Positions 44,668-53,893 of a stretch of 64,000 bases of DNA are shown in pieces. Source of the stretch: Fulvimonas sp. R45. Its GTDB lineage: Bacteria > Pseudomonadota > Gammaproteobacteria > Xanthomonadales > Rhodanobacteraceae. Every line of letters starts with the position of its first letter. Position 1 is the first letter of the stretch. The stretch lies in the NCBI RefSeq assembly GCF_030504985.1, contig NZ_JASERU010000004.1, positions 124,001 through 188,000 on the forward strand, in the 5' to 3' direction. The position numbers and the translations under genes are program-made. Under the pieces are notes generated by a model. That model made no database searches. It worked only from the letters and a program-made list of their open reading frames with translations, and was not told where the DNA came from.

Positions 44668-45891
44668 ATGCACTTTCGCCACATACTCAGCGCCCTGGGT
44701 CGCCATCGCATTGCCGTGTGCCTGCTGGTGCTGGAGATCGCCTTCTCCTGCGCGGTGGTCTGCAACGCGCTGTTCCTGATCGGCACGCGGCTGGAGCGCA
44801 TGCATCGCCCCACCGGCGTCGACGAGCCGCACCTGGTGCAGGTGGACGTGCACAGTGTGACGCCGGGCACGGCGGAGGCGCTGATGGCGCAGACGCGCAC
44901 CGACCTGGCGACGCTGCGCGCCCTTCCCGGCGTGACCGGGGTCGCCATCGTCAACCAGACCCTGTTCGGCGATTCGATCGGCTTCAGCGGCGTCAGCCTC
45001 AGCGATGACCCGAAGGCGCCGAGCATCCCGGTCACCCAGTACATGGGCAGCGCGCAGCTCGCCGGCGTGCTGGGCCTGAAGCTGGCGGCGGGGCGCTGGT
45101 TCAGGCCCGACGAATTCATCGGCTACGAGCAGCTCAGGAACGGCGCCACCGGCGTGCCCGTCATCATCACCCGCGCCATGGCCGGGCACTTCTTCCCGGG
45201 CCAGTCGGCGGTGGGCAAGACCATCCACGCCTTCGGCACCAACCGCGTGGTGGGCGTGGTGGACCGGCTCGTGCAGCCCCGCGACTACGGTCCGGCGGAG
45301 TACTACGGGTACGCCATGCTGTTCCCGGTCGAGATGCCGTACCCGGGCGGCACCTACCTGGTGCGCGTGAAGGACCCGGCGCAGCGGCAGGCGGTGATCC
45401 AGGGCGCCCTGCGTGCGCTGAAGGCCGACGGCCCGCTGCGGCTGGTGTCGCCGAAGTACGCCACCACGCTGGAGGCGGAGCGCGGCAAGTACTACCGCAA
45501 CGACCGCGCCATGGCCTGGCTGCTGGCTGGCGTGTGCCTGCTGCTGCTGGTGGTCACCGCGGTGGGCATCGTGGGCCTGACCAGCTTCTGGGTGGCGCAG
45601 CGGCGCCGGCAGATCGGCATCCGCCGCGCGGTGGGCGCCACCCGCGGCGACATCCTGCGCTACTTCCAGGCCGAGAACTTCCTGCTGGCGACCTTCGGCA
45701 TCGCGCTGGGCATGCTGCTGGCCTACGGCCTCAACCTGCTGCTGATGCTGCACTACGAACTGGGACGGTTGCCCGCGTACTACTTCCCGGTCGGCGCGGC
45801 GGTGCTGTGGGGACTGGGGCAGCTGGCCGTGCTCGGTCCCGCGCTGCGCGCTTCGCGCGTGCCGCCGGTGGTGGCGACGCGCAGCGCGTGA
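44668..45891 (+). CDS. FtsX/MacB-like permease B6 (pair 6)
   Basis: A 407-residue B-type permease. ATG 44668 (MHFRHILSALGRHR) is preferred because AGGGG lies six bases upstream; ATG 44662 would add two residues. TM1 AFSCAVVCNALF, periplasmic FFPGQSAVGKTI, coupling QRRRQIGIRRAVGATRGDILRYF, end SRVPPVVATRSA. Confidence 0.9.
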   Translation: MHFRHILSALGRHRIAVCLLVLEIAFSCAVVCNALFLIGTRLERMHRPTGVDEPHLVQVDVHSVTPGTAEALMAQTRTDLATLRALPGVTGVAIVNQTLFGDSIGFSGVSLSDDPKAPSIPVTQYMGSAQLAGVLGLKLAAGRWFRPDEFIGYEQLRNGATGVPVIITRAMAGHFFPGQSAVGKTIHAFGTNRVVGVVDRLVQPRDYGPAEYYGYAMLFPVEMPYPGGTYLVRVKDPAQRQAVIQGALRALKADGPLRLVSPKYATTLEAERGKYYRNDRAMAWLLAGVCLLLLVVTAVGIVGLTSFWVAQRRRQIGIRRAVGATRGDILRYFQAENFLLATFGIALGMLLAYGLNLLLMLHYELGRLPAYYFPVGAAVLWGLGQLAVLGPALRASRVPPVVATRSA

Positions 45892-45892
45892 T

Positions 45893-45950
45893 TTTCCCTC
45901 TCCCGATGCGGGAGAGGGTGCCCCGGATGGGGCGGGAGAGGGTTTTCCAG
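45893..45950. repeat. CTCTCCCGATGCGGGAGAGGG repeat at the pair 6/7 boundary
   Basis: CCCTCTCCCGATGCGGGAG hairpin followed by GGGTGCCCCGGATGGGGCGGGAGAGGG. The same left half starts the repeat after B7. Confidence 0.75.
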
Positions 45951-45964
45951 CAAAGGAGCTTGGC

Positions 45965-47269
45965 GTGTTCGGTTATTACCTCGACTTGGCCCTGCGCAGC
46001 CTGAAGCGCAACAGGATGCTGACGGCGCTGATGGTGCTGGCCATCGGCCTGGGCATCGGCGCCAGCATGACCATGCTGACGGTGCTGCACGTGATGACGG
46101 CCGACCCCGTTCCGGGCAGGAGCGCGAGGCTGTTCTACCCGCAGGTCGATCCGCAGCCGATGGAGAACTACAAGAAAGGCGAGGGGCCGCCGGACCTGTG
46201 GACCTGGACCGACGCCATGAACCTGCTGCACGACGGCAAGGGCGTGCGCCAGGCGGCGATGTCCGGCGGCCAGGTGACGGTGGTCCCGCCGGGCGGGGTG
46301 ACGCGCGCCTTCAATGCGCATGCGCGCTATACCACGGCCGACTTCTTCGCCATGTTCGGCCTGTCGTTCGCCGACGGCGGCGGCTGGGATGCCGGCGACG
46401 ACGGCAAGCGGGCGCGCGTGGCGGTGATCACGCGCCAGCTCGCGGACAAGCTGTACGGCACGCCGCATGCTGCGGGTCGGACGCTGCGGCTGGGCAAGTA
46501 CGATTTCCGCGTGGCCGGCGTCGTCGACGACTGGCATCCGGTGCCGCACTTCTACGATCTGAACATGGGCGACTATGCCGATCCGGAGCAGGTCTATGTC
46601 CCGCTCGGGACGGCCATCGGCCTCAAGCTTTCCACCATGGGCAGCATGAGCTGCTGGGGCGATTTCCCGCAGGACGGCGACATGGCCAAGGCATCCGGGT
46701 GCATGTGGATGCAGTACTGGGTCGAACTGGACACCCCCGCCCAGGTCGCGGCGTATCGCCAGTATCTCGTGCACTACTCGGAAGACCAGAAGCAACTGGG
46801 CCGTTTCGAGCGGGCGCCGAATACGCGCCTGCGCGACGTGATGCAGTGGCTGGACTACAACCACGTGGTGCCCGGCAGCGTGCAGTTGCAGACCCTGCTG
46901 GCGCTGGGTTTCCTGCTGGTGTGCCTGGTCAACACGGTGGCCCTGCTGCTGGTGAAGTTCCTGCGCCGAGGCGGCGAGCTGTCGGTGCGGCGGGCCATGG
47001 GCGCCTCGCGGCGCTCGGTGTTCGTGCAGTTGCTGGTGGAGGCGGCACTGGTGGGGTTGGCCGGAGGCGTCATCGGCCTGCTGCTGTCGCTGTTCGGCCT
47101 GTGGGTGGTGCGGCAGCAGCCGACCCAGTATGCCGGGCTGGCGCACCTGGACACGACGATGTCGGCGGCAACGTTCGCATTGGCGGTCTGCGCGACCTTG
47201 CTGGCGGCCGTATTCCCGGCCTGGCGCGCCTGTCGCCTGGTGCCGGCCCGCTTGCTGAAGACGCAGTGA
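45965..47269 (+). CDS. FtsX/MacB-like permease A7 (pair 7), GTG start
   Basis: A 434-residue A-type permease. GTG 45965 has AAAGGAG seven bases upstream and gives MFGYYLDLALRSLKRNRML. Signature TADPVPGRS, then LFYPQVDPQ; the usual LFGG motif is LYGTPHAAGRTL. Cys pair SCW...CMW, coupling segment GELSVRRAMGASRRSVFVQ (Met for Leu). The TM1 region MLTVLHVMTxDP matches A10, marking those two as a subgroup. Confidence 0.91.
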   Translation: MFGYYLDLALRSLKRNRMLTALMVLAIGLGIGASMTMLTVLHVMTADPVPGRSARLFYPQVDPQPMENYKKGEGPPDLWTWTDAMNLLHDGKGVRQAAMSGGQVTVVPPGGVTRAFNAHARYTTADFFAMFGLSFADGGGWDAGDDGKRARVAVITRQLADKLYGTPHAAGRTLRLGKYDFRVAGVVDDWHPVPHFYDLNMGDYADPEQVYVPLGTAIGLKLSTMGSMSCWGDFPQDGDMAKASGCMWMQYWVELDTPAQVAAYRQYLVHYSEDQKQLGRFERAPNTRLRDVMQWLDYNHVVPGSVQLQTLLALGFLLVCLVNTVALLLVKFLRRGGELSVRRAMGASRRSVFVQLLVEAALVGLAGGVIGLLLSLFGLWVVRQQPTQYAGLAHLDTTMSAATFALAVCATLLAAVFPAWRACRLVPARLLKTQ

Positions 47270-47273
47270 GGCC

Positions 47274-48509
47274 ATGGCCATGCTTCCCATCGTTTCCGCA
47301 CTGAAGCATCACAAGACCACGGTCGTGCTGGTGGCGCTGGAAATCGCGCTGACCTGCGCCATCGTCACCAACGCGCTGTTCCTGATTCGCGACCGGCTGG
47401 CCTTCATGCACATGACGACCGGCGTCGCCGACAACGAGCTGGTGTGGGTGCGCACGCAGACCCTCGACCTGGGCCAGGAGGCCGACAAGGATTCCCACGC
47501 GGGCGTCGTCGCCGCCGACCTGGCGGCGCTGCGCGGCCTGCCCGGCGTCGAGTCGGTGGCGATGACCAATGCGTTGCCGCTGGGCGGCAGCTATTCCAGC
47601 ACCGTCGTCTACAGGCGGCCCGGCGACAAGTCGGATTCGCTTTCCAACGTGGTCGAATACCTGGGTTCGCCCGGCATGCTGAGGACCCTGGGCATCAGCT
47701 TGTCCGAGGGACGCGACTTCCAGCCTCGCGAATACTCGGACTATCAGACTTTCGGCCAGAAATCGCCGCCGCCGACGGCGGTCATCGTCACGCGCAGTTT
47801 CGCGCAGCAGATGTGGCCGGGCGAGGACCCGCTGGGCAAGCCGATCTATCTCGGCGAGCAGGGCGAGCATGCCACGTACGTGGTGGGCGTGGCCGGGCAT
47901 CTGCTGAACCCGGCCATCAACAAGTACCAGGGCATCGACCGCGGCATGATCCTGCCCGTACGGCAGGTGAGGGACAACAGCGCGTACGTATTGCGCGTGC
48001 GTCCGGACGCACGCGCCAGCGTCGCCCGCGCCATACCCGGCGCGCTGCAGCAGGTGGACCCTGCCCGCAAGATCGAGGCGCATGTCTATACCGACACCAT
48101 CGCCCAATACTTCCAGGGCGACCGCGCCATGGTCTGGCTGCTGCTGGTGGTGATCGGCTGCCTGCTGACGCTGACTGCGCTGGGTGTGGTCGGCCTGTCC
48201 AGCTTCTGGGTCCAGCAGCGCACGCGCACCATCGGCATCCGCCGCGCCATCGGCGCCACGCGGCACGACATCCTGCGCTACTTCCTGGCCGAGAACTTCC
48301 TGATCGTCAGCCTGGGCATCGTGGCCGGCAGCGCGGGCGCCGTGGGCCTGAACCTGTGGCTGATGCACCACTACGAGTTGCACCGCATGCCGCTGTCGTG
48401 GCTGCCGATCGGCGCCCTGGTGCTGTGGCTGCTGGGGCAACTGGCCGTGCTCGGCCCCGCGCTGCGCGCGGCGGCGGTGCCGCCGGTGGTGGCGACGCGC
48501 AGCGTGTGA
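47274..48509 (+). CDS. FtsX/MacB-like permease B7 (pair 7)
   Basis: A 411-residue B-type permease (409 if the ATG at 47280 is used, which has better GAGG spacing). It starts 4 bases after A7. TM1 reads ALTCAIVTNALF: the Cys of the Cys-Asn pair is replaced by Thr. Periplasmic WPGEDPLGKPIYLG, coupling segment QRTRTIGIRRAIGATRHDILRYF, end AAAVPPVVATRSV. Confidence 0.91.
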   Translation: MAMLPIVSALKHHKTTVVLVALEIALTCAIVTNALFLIRDRLAFMHMTTGVADNELVWVRTQTLDLGQEADKDSHAGVVAADLAALRGLPGVESVAMTNALPLGGSYSSTVVYRRPGDKSDSLSNVVEYLGSPGMLRTLGISLSEGRDFQPREYSDYQTFGQKSPPPTAVIVTRSFAQQMWPGEDPLGKPIYLGEQGEHATYVVGVAGHLLNPAINKYQGIDRGMILPVRQVRDNSAYVLRVRPDARASVARAIPGALQQVDPARKIEAHVYTDTIAQYFQGDRAMVWLLLVVIGCLLTLTALGVVGLSSFWVQQRTRTIGIRRAIGATRHDILRYFLAENFLIVSLGIVAGSAGAVGLNLWLMHHYELHRMPLSWLPIGALVLWLLGQLAVLGPALRAAAVPPVVATRSV

Positions 48510-48510
48510 T

Positions 48511-48668
48511 TTTCCCCTCTCCCGATGCGGGAGAGGGCGCCCGGGGGGCGGGTGAGGGACAGGGCGGAGCGCGGCGTCGCGCTTCGGCCGAACCCTCTCC
48601 CCCGGCCCCTCCCCCGGCGGGGGAGGGGAGCAAGACGTGGCCTCTCCCGAAGGGCGAGGGTTTTCGAG
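48511..48668. repeat. Compound palindromic repeat at the pair 7/8 boundary
   Basis: CTCTCCCGATGCGGGAGAGGG, GCGGAGCGCGGCGTCGCGCTTCGGC, CCTCTCCCCCGG and CCTCCCCCGGCGGGGGAGG stems lie in tandem, the longest boundary element of the array (173-base spacer). Confidence 0.75.
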
Positions 48669-48682
48669 CAAGGGAGCGTGGA

Positions 48683-49993
48683 ATGTTCGGCTACTACCTG
48701 GATCTCGCACTGCGCAGCCTCAGGCGGCACATGGTGCTGGGCGTGCTGATGATGCTGGCCATCGCGCTGGGCATCGGCGCCTCGGTCACCATGCTGGCGG
48801 TGCTGCACAACCTGTCGGGCAATCCGTTGCCCGGGCGCAGCGACGTGCTGTTCCATCCGCAGGTCGATCCGCGGCCTGAGGATCTGCCGGGCGCGAAGGA
48901 CGAGCCGCCGGACGACCTCGCCTACGTCGATGCGGTGAACCTCTACCGGCTCGGCATCGCGCCGCGCCGCGCGGTGATGAGCGGCAACTGGCTGCCGGTA
49001 CGCAAGGATGCACCGGACAGCCCGCTGGCGATGTATACCGATCGCGCCACCACCGCCGACTTCTTCGCGATGTTCGGCGTGCCTTTCCTCTACGGCTCGG
49101 CCTGGTCGGCGCAGGACGATGCCGGCCACGCGCAGGTGGTGGTGCTGTCGCGGGCGATGAACCAGCAGCTGTTCGGCGGCGGGGACAGCGTGGGCAAGAC
49201 CCTGGTGATCGCCACCAAGACCTTCCGCGTGGCCGGCGTGATCGACGACTGGAATCCGCAGCCGCATTTCTACGACTTGAACGACGGCGCCTTCGGCAAG
49301 GCCGAGCAGATGTACCTGCCGTTCTTCACCTGGCTGGATCTGCCGCAGGATTACGGCTACGGCCCGATGGACTGCTGGGGCAACGATCCGAACGCGGGCG
49401 CGCACGATCCGAAGGCGAAGCAATGCACCTGGGCGCAGTTCTGGGTACAGCTGGACACGCCCGCGCAGGTGGCGGACTACCGCGCCGCGCTCGTGCAGTA
49501 CAGCACGCAGCAGCACCAGCTGGGCCGCTTCCAGCGCGCGCCCAACGTGCGCCTGCGCGGCCTGCTCGACTGGCTGGACCACAAGCACGTGATCCCGGTG
49601 ACCGTGCGCATGCAGACCTGGATCGCCTTCAGCGTGCTGCTGATCTGCCTGGTCAACACGGTGGGCCTGATGGTGGCGAAATTCCTGCGCAAGGCGGGCG
49701 AGATCGGCGTGCGCCGCGCGCTGGGCGCTTCGCGCCGCGACGTGTTCGCGCAGTGCCTGGTCGAGGCCGGCGTGGTGGGCGTGGCCGGCGGCCTGCTCGG
49801 CCTGCCGCTGGCGTGGCTGGGCCTGTGGATGGTGCGCCAGCAGCCGGTGAACTTCGCCGCCTCCGCGCACCTCGACCCTTCCATGCTGGGCGTGGCGCTG
49901 GCGCTGGCCGTGCTGTCGGCACTCGGCGCCGGCCTGTGGCCCGCCTGGCGCGCCTCGCGCGTGGCCCCCGCCTTGCAGGTGAAGTCGCTATGA
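48683..49993 (+). CDS. FtsX/MacB-like permease A8 (pair 8)
   Basis: A 436-residue A-type permease: MFGYYLDLALRSLRRHMVLGVLMML at 48683, signature SGNPLPGRS then LFHPQVDPR, periplasmic LFGGGDSVGKTL, DCWGND and QCTW Cys pair, coupling segment GEIGVRRALGASRRDVFAQ. The stop overlaps the B8 start by four bases (ATGA), the tightest coupling in the array. Confidence 0.92.
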   Translation: MFGYYLDLALRSLRRHMVLGVLMMLAIALGIGASVTMLAVLHNLSGNPLPGRSDVLFHPQVDPRPEDLPGAKDEPPDDLAYVDAVNLYRLGIAPRRAVMSGNWLPVRKDAPDSPLAMYTDRATTADFFAMFGVPFLYGSAWSAQDDAGHAQVVVLSRAMNQQLFGGGDSVGKTLVIATKTFRVAGVIDDWNPQPHFYDLNDGAFGKAEQMYLPFFTWLDLPQDYGYGPMDCWGNDPNAGAHDPKAKQCTWAQFWVQLDTPAQVADYRAALVQYSTQQHQLGRFQRAPNVRLRGLLDWLDHKHVIPVTVRMQTWIAFSVLLICLVNTVGLMVAKFLRKAGEIGVRRALGASRRDVFAQCLVEAGVVGVAGGLLGLPLAWLGLWMVRQQPVNFAASAHLDPSMLGVALALAVLSALGAGLWPAWRASRVAPALQVKSL

Positions 49994-51207
49994 GAATCCT
50001 GTTCCAGATCCGCCCCATCCTCGCGGCATTGCGCAGCCACAAGACGGCCGTGATGCTGCTGATGCTGGAGATCGCGCTGACCATGGCGGTGCTCGGCAAC
50101 CTGGTGTTCGTCGTCTACGGCACCGTCCAGCGTTCGCGCGTGCCGACGGGCGTGGACGAGAGCCGCATCGGCGTGATCCAGAGCATCGGCGTGATCGGCA
50201 CCGCCAACAGCGGAACCATCGAAAACGACCTCGCGGTACTGCAAGCGGTGCCGGATGTGGTGGCGGCCACGTATGGCGGTCCGCCGCTGTGGTTCACCCA
50301 GCGCGATTCCGTGTTCCTCGATCCGTCCCACGGCCACAAGCTCGGCAGGGTCTACGAGTTCCAGGGCAGCCAGGGGCTGAGCCGCACGCTGGGTGCGCGC
50401 ATCGTCCATGGCGTGGACCTCGACGACAACGAGATACCCGCCGTGACCAGGTACACGCCCACCATGGAGATTCCCGTCCTGATGACGAAGGCCCTGGGGC
50501 AGCACCTGTTTCCGGACGGTCGTGCGCTGGGCGGCGTCATCTACGACAGCGGCAACAACCCGTTGCGCGTCGTCGGCATCGTCGACCACTTGCGGGGCAG
50601 CATCACCGGCAGCCCGGACGACGACTGGTCCATCGTGACCGAGTTCATGTACGGCCACCAGGATGGCGGTGGCGGCTTCATGATCCGCGTCCGCGATGCC
50701 GCGCAATTGCCGGAGGCGTTGCGCGCCGCGGCTGCCGCTTTGCAAAAGGCCAACCCGGGCCATGTGAGCAACAAGACGTTCACCATGGCCGAGCTGCGTG
50801 CGGACTACTTCAAGAGCGACCTTGCCTCCGGCCGCATGCTGGTGGCGATCCTGCTGATCCTGCTGGTGGTCACCGCGCTGGGCGTGAGCGGGCTGGCCAG
50901 CTTCTGGGTGCAGCAGCGGCGCCGGCAGATCGGCATGCGCCGCGCGCTGGGCGCCACGCGGCGCGACATCCTGCGCTACTTCCAGGCCGAGAACTTCCTC
51001 ATCGTGAGCGGCGGCGTGCTGCTCGGTGCGGTGTTCGCCTATGCGCTGAACCTGTTCCTGATGCGCCGCTTCGAACTGGCCCATTTGCCGGCGCATTACC
51101 TGCTGGCCGGCGCCGTCGTGCTGTGGCTGCTCGGCCAGCTGGCCGTGCTCGGCCCGGCGCTGCGCGCCTCGGCGGTGCCGCCGGTGGTGGCGACGCGGAG
51201 CGTGTGA
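49990..51207 (+). CDS. FtsX/MacB-like permease B8 (pair 8)
   Basis: A 405-residue B-type permease beginning MRILFQIRPILAALRSHK. TM1 reads ALTMAVLGNLVF, so both TM1 cysteines typical of B proteins are gone. The periplasmic domain has LFPDGRALGGVIYD and an HQDGGGGF loop; the coupling segment is QRRRQIGMRRALGATRRDILRYF and the end SAVPPVVATRSV. It overlaps A8 by four bases. Confidence 0.92.
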   Translation: MRILFQIRPILAALRSHKTAVMLLMLEIALTMAVLGNLVFVVYGTVQRSRVPTGVDESRIGVIQSIGVIGTANSGTIENDLAVLQAVPDVVAATYGGPPLWFTQRDSVFLDPSHGHKLGRVYEFQGSQGLSRTLGARIVHGVDLDDNEIPAVTRYTPTMEIPVLMTKALGQHLFPDGRALGGVIYDSGNNPLRVVGIVDHLRGSITGSPDDDWSIVTEFMYGHQDGGGGFMIRVRDAAQLPEALRAAAAALQKANPGHVSNKTFTMAELRADYFKSDLASGRMLVAILLILLVVTALGVSGLASFWVQQRRRQIGMRRALGATRRDILRYFQAENFLIVSGGVLLGAVFAYALNLFLMRRFELAHLPAHYLLAGAVVLWLLGQLAVLGPALRASAVPPVVATRSV

Positions 51208-51208
51208 T

Positions 51209-51250
51209 GTTTTTCCCCCTCCCCGAAAGGGGAATCCCGGATGGCGGAGG
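51209..51250. repeat. Short palindrome at the pair 8/9 boundary
   Basis: CCCCCTCCCCGAAAGGGGA hairpin, then ATCCCGGATGGCGGAGG, a reduced member of the boundary family. Confidence 0.55.
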
Positions 51251-51256
51251 TGAGTG

Positions 51257-52564
51257 ATGTTCGGTTACTACCTGGACCTCGCGTTGCGCAGCCTGAAGCG
51301 CAACAAGGTGCTTACCGCGTTGATGGTGCTGTCGCTGGCGCTGGGCATCGGTGCCTGCATCACCACCACGACCGTGTTGCGGCTGCTTTCGGGCGATCCG
51401 TTGCCGCAGAAGAGCGACCGGCTGTTCTATCCGCAGGTCGATCCCAACGGCAAGCAAGGCTATATCGCCGGCCAGACGGAACCACCGTCGACGATGCCTT
51501 ACATCGACGCGATGTACCTGCTGCACGCGCGCCGGGCGAAACGGCAGGCGGTGGTGGCGTTGACCTCGGGCAAGATCGCGCCGCAGCGGGCCAATGAACG
51601 GCCCTTCTACAGCGACGGGGTGCAGACCACGGCGGATTTCTTCGGCCTGTTCGACGCGCCCTTCCAGTACGGCGGCAGCTGGACGGCGGCGGACGACGAG
51701 GGCGGCGCCCAGGTGATCGTGATCGCGGGCTTCCTCAACCAGAAGCTGTTCGGCGGCGCCAACAGCGTGGGCAGGACGATCCGCATGAATGACCACGACT
51801 TCCGCATCGTCGGCGTGCTCAAGCCGTGGTCGCCGCAGCCGCGCTTCTACGCGCTGGACCTGGGCGGGCACGACTATGGCGGCGACGGCGACGCGATGTT
51901 CCTGCCGCTGAAGACCGCCATCGACCTGAAGATGGGGCCGCAGGACCTCGAGTGCTACGACACGGTCACCAACATGGACGACCTCGCGGCGGCGCCGTGC
52001 CGGTGGCTGGGCGTGTGGGTGGAACTGCCGGACCAGGCCGCGGTGGCCGACTACCGCATGTTCCTCGCCAACTATGCGCGGGAGCAGGTGGCCCAGGGTC
52101 GCTTCAGCCGCGACGAGACCGCCATGCTGGACCTGGTGGACTGGCTGCGCCACGAGCAGGTGGTGCCCGACGACGTGCGGCTGCAGGCCGGCCTGGCGTA
52201 CGGCTTCCTGCTGATCTGCGTGCTGAACACGGTGGGCCTGCTGCTGGCCAAGTGCCTGCGTCGCTCGCGCGAGATCGGCGTGCGCCGCGCGCTGGGCGCC
52301 ACGCGCGGCGCGGTCTTCGCCCAGTTCATGGTCGAGGCCGCCATCGTCGGCCTGGTCGGCGGCGTGCTGGGCCTCGGCTTCGCCGAGCTGGGCCTGTTCG
52401 GCATACGCCACCAGCCCGCCGAGTACGCCAGCCTCGCGCACCTGGATGTGTCGATGTTCCTGTTCACCTTCGTGGTGGCGCTGCTGGCCAGCCTGGTCGC
52501 CGGCCTGCTGCCCGCGTGGCGCGCCTGCGCAGTGGCGCCGGCACCACAGCTGAAAGCCAGTTGA
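51257..52564 (+). CDS. FtsX/MacB-like permease A9 (pair 9)
   Basis: A 435-residue A-type permease: MFGYYLDLALRSLKRNKVLTALM at 51257 after GGAGG. Signature SGDPLPQKS and LFYPQVDPN, periplasmic LFGGANSVGRTI and FRIVGV, Cys pair ECYD...PCRW, coupling segment REIGVRRALGATRGAVFAQ with Arg for the usual Gly. A further cysteine occurs before it (AKCLRRS). C-terminal AVAPAPQLKAS. Confidence 0.92.
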   Translation: MFGYYLDLALRSLKRNKVLTALMVLSLALGIGACITTTTVLRLLSGDPLPQKSDRLFYPQVDPNGKQGYIAGQTEPPSTMPYIDAMYLLHARRAKRQAVVALTSGKIAPQRANERPFYSDGVQTTADFFGLFDAPFQYGGSWTAADDEGGAQVIVIAGFLNQKLFGGANSVGRTIRMNDHDFRIVGVLKPWSPQPRFYALDLGGHDYGGDGDAMFLPLKTAIDLKMGPQDLECYDTVTNMDDLAAAPCRWLGVWVELPDQAAVADYRMFLANYAREQVAQGRFSRDETAMLDLVDWLRHEQVVPDDVRLQAGLAYGFLLICVLNTVGLLLAKCLRRSREIGVRRALGATRGAVFAQFMVEAAIVGLVGGVLGLGFAELGLFGIRHQPAEYASLAHLDVSMFLFTFVVALLASLVAGLLPAWRACAVAPAPQLKAS

Positions 52565-52574
52565 GGAGATGCCC

Positions 52575-53804
52575 ATGGAAATCCGTCCGATACTCGCCAG
52601 CCTGCGCAAGCACCGCATCCCCACCGTGCTCATCGTGCTGGAGATCGCGCTGACCTGCGCGGTGCTCTGCAACGCGGTGTTCATGATCGGCCAACGCGTG
52701 GCCGCCATCCGCCTGCCCAACGCCATCGACGAGCGCAACCTGAGCATGGTCACGCTGGGCGGCACCGACGAGAAAACCTCCGGCAGCGACATCCCGCGCA
52801 ACCTGGCGGCGCTGCGCGGGATTCCCGGCGTGCAGTCCGCGGCCGTGGTCAGCACGCTGCCGCTCAGCCACAACAATTGGGGGTGGAGCTTCGGCACCAG
52901 GCCGGACGCGTCCACCTTCGACAAGAAGACGGTCAACTTCTCGCTGTTCTTCCTCGGCGAGGGCGCCGAGCAGGCGCTGGGCCTGCGTCTGCTGGAAGGG
53001 CGTTTCTTCAACGCCGACGACTACGCGGGCAGCTCGTTCGGCAGCGCGCCCCTGCCGGAGACGCACGTGACCCTGGTGACGCGCAGCGTGGCGGAGCGGC
53101 TGTGGCCCGGGCAATCGGCGCTGGGCAAGACCTACTACTCCATGCCGCACTACTACACCGTGGTCGGCGTGGTCGCCGACGTGCTGCGGCCGAACATCGG
53201 CAGCCAGGGCGAGGACTGGAGCTACTACAGCGCCTTCTTCCCGCTGAGCGCGGGCGGCTCCAAGGGCAACCTCCGGCGCTACGTGCTGCACAGCGCGCCG
53301 GGCGACCGCGGGCGCGTGATGCGCGCGGCGGAGCAGAAGCTGGCCGCGCTGAATCCCAACGGAGTGACCAAGGGCATGCTCTACACCGACATGCGCGACC
53401 AGTACTTCGCCGACATGCGCAGCATGGCGTGGATGCTGGTGCTGGTGTGCGCGGTGATGCTGGCGGTGACCGCGTTCGGCATCGTCGGCCTCACCAGTTT
53501 CTGGGTGGGCCAGCGGCGCCGGCAGATCGGCATCCGCCGCGCGGTGGGCGCCAGCCGCGGCCACATCATGCAGTACTTCCAGACCGAGAATTTCCTGCTC
53601 AGCGGCGCCGGCGTGGTGCTGGGCATGGCGCTGGCCTACGGCATCAACCTGTACCTGATGCGGCACTACGAGACCGCGAGCATGCCCTGGTACTACCTGC
53701 CGGTCAGCGCGGTGGCGTTGTGGGCCCTGGGCCAGCTCGCGGTGCTCGGTCCCGCGCTGCGCGCTGCGGCGGTGCCGCCGGTGGTGGCGACGCGGAGCGT
53801 GTGA
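52575..53804 (+). CDS. FtsX/MacB-like permease B9 (pair 9)
   Basis: A 409-residue B-type permease. ATG 52575 (MEIRPILASLRKHR) has GAGGAG six bases upstream; ATG 52569 would add two residues. TM1 ALTCAVLCNAVF, periplasmic WPGQSALGKTYY, coupling segment QRRRQIGIRRAVGASRGHIMQYF, end AAAVPPVVATRSV. Confidence 0.91.
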   Translation: MEIRPILASLRKHRIPTVLIVLEIALTCAVLCNAVFMIGQRVAAIRLPNAIDERNLSMVTLGGTDEKTSGSDIPRNLAALRGIPGVQSAAVVSTLPLSHNNWGWSFGTRPDASTFDKKTVNFSLFFLGEGAEQALGLRLLEGRFFNADDYAGSSFGSAPLPETHVTLVTRSVAERLWPGQSALGKTYYSMPHYYTVVGVVADVLRPNIGSQGEDWSYYSAFFPLSAGGSKGNLRRYVLHSAPGDRGRVMRAAEQKLAALNPNGVTKGMLYTDMRDQYFADMRSMAWMLVLVCAVMLAVTAFGIVGLTSFWVGQRRRQIGIRRAVGASRGHIMQYFQTENFLLSGAGVVLGMALAYGINLYLMRHYETASMPWYYLPVSAVALWALGQLAVLGPALRAAAVPPVVATRSV

Positions 53805-53805
53805 G

Positions 53806-53878
53806 CTTTTCCCCTCTCCCGCCTGCGGGAGAGGGGAGCAAGGCATGGCCTCTCCCGCCCGCGGGAGAGGGGGTTCGA
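53806..53878. repeat. Double CTCTCCCGC/GCGGGAGAG palindrome at the pair 9/10 boundary
   Basis: CCTCTCCCGCCTGCGGGAG and CCTCTCCCGCCCGCGGGAG occur in direct order with GGGGAGCAAGGCATGG between. The same spacer words occur after B7 (GGGGAGCAAGACGTGG), so the two boundary elements are related copies. Confidence 0.75.
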
Positions 53879-53893
53879 TCAAGGAGGGATGCA

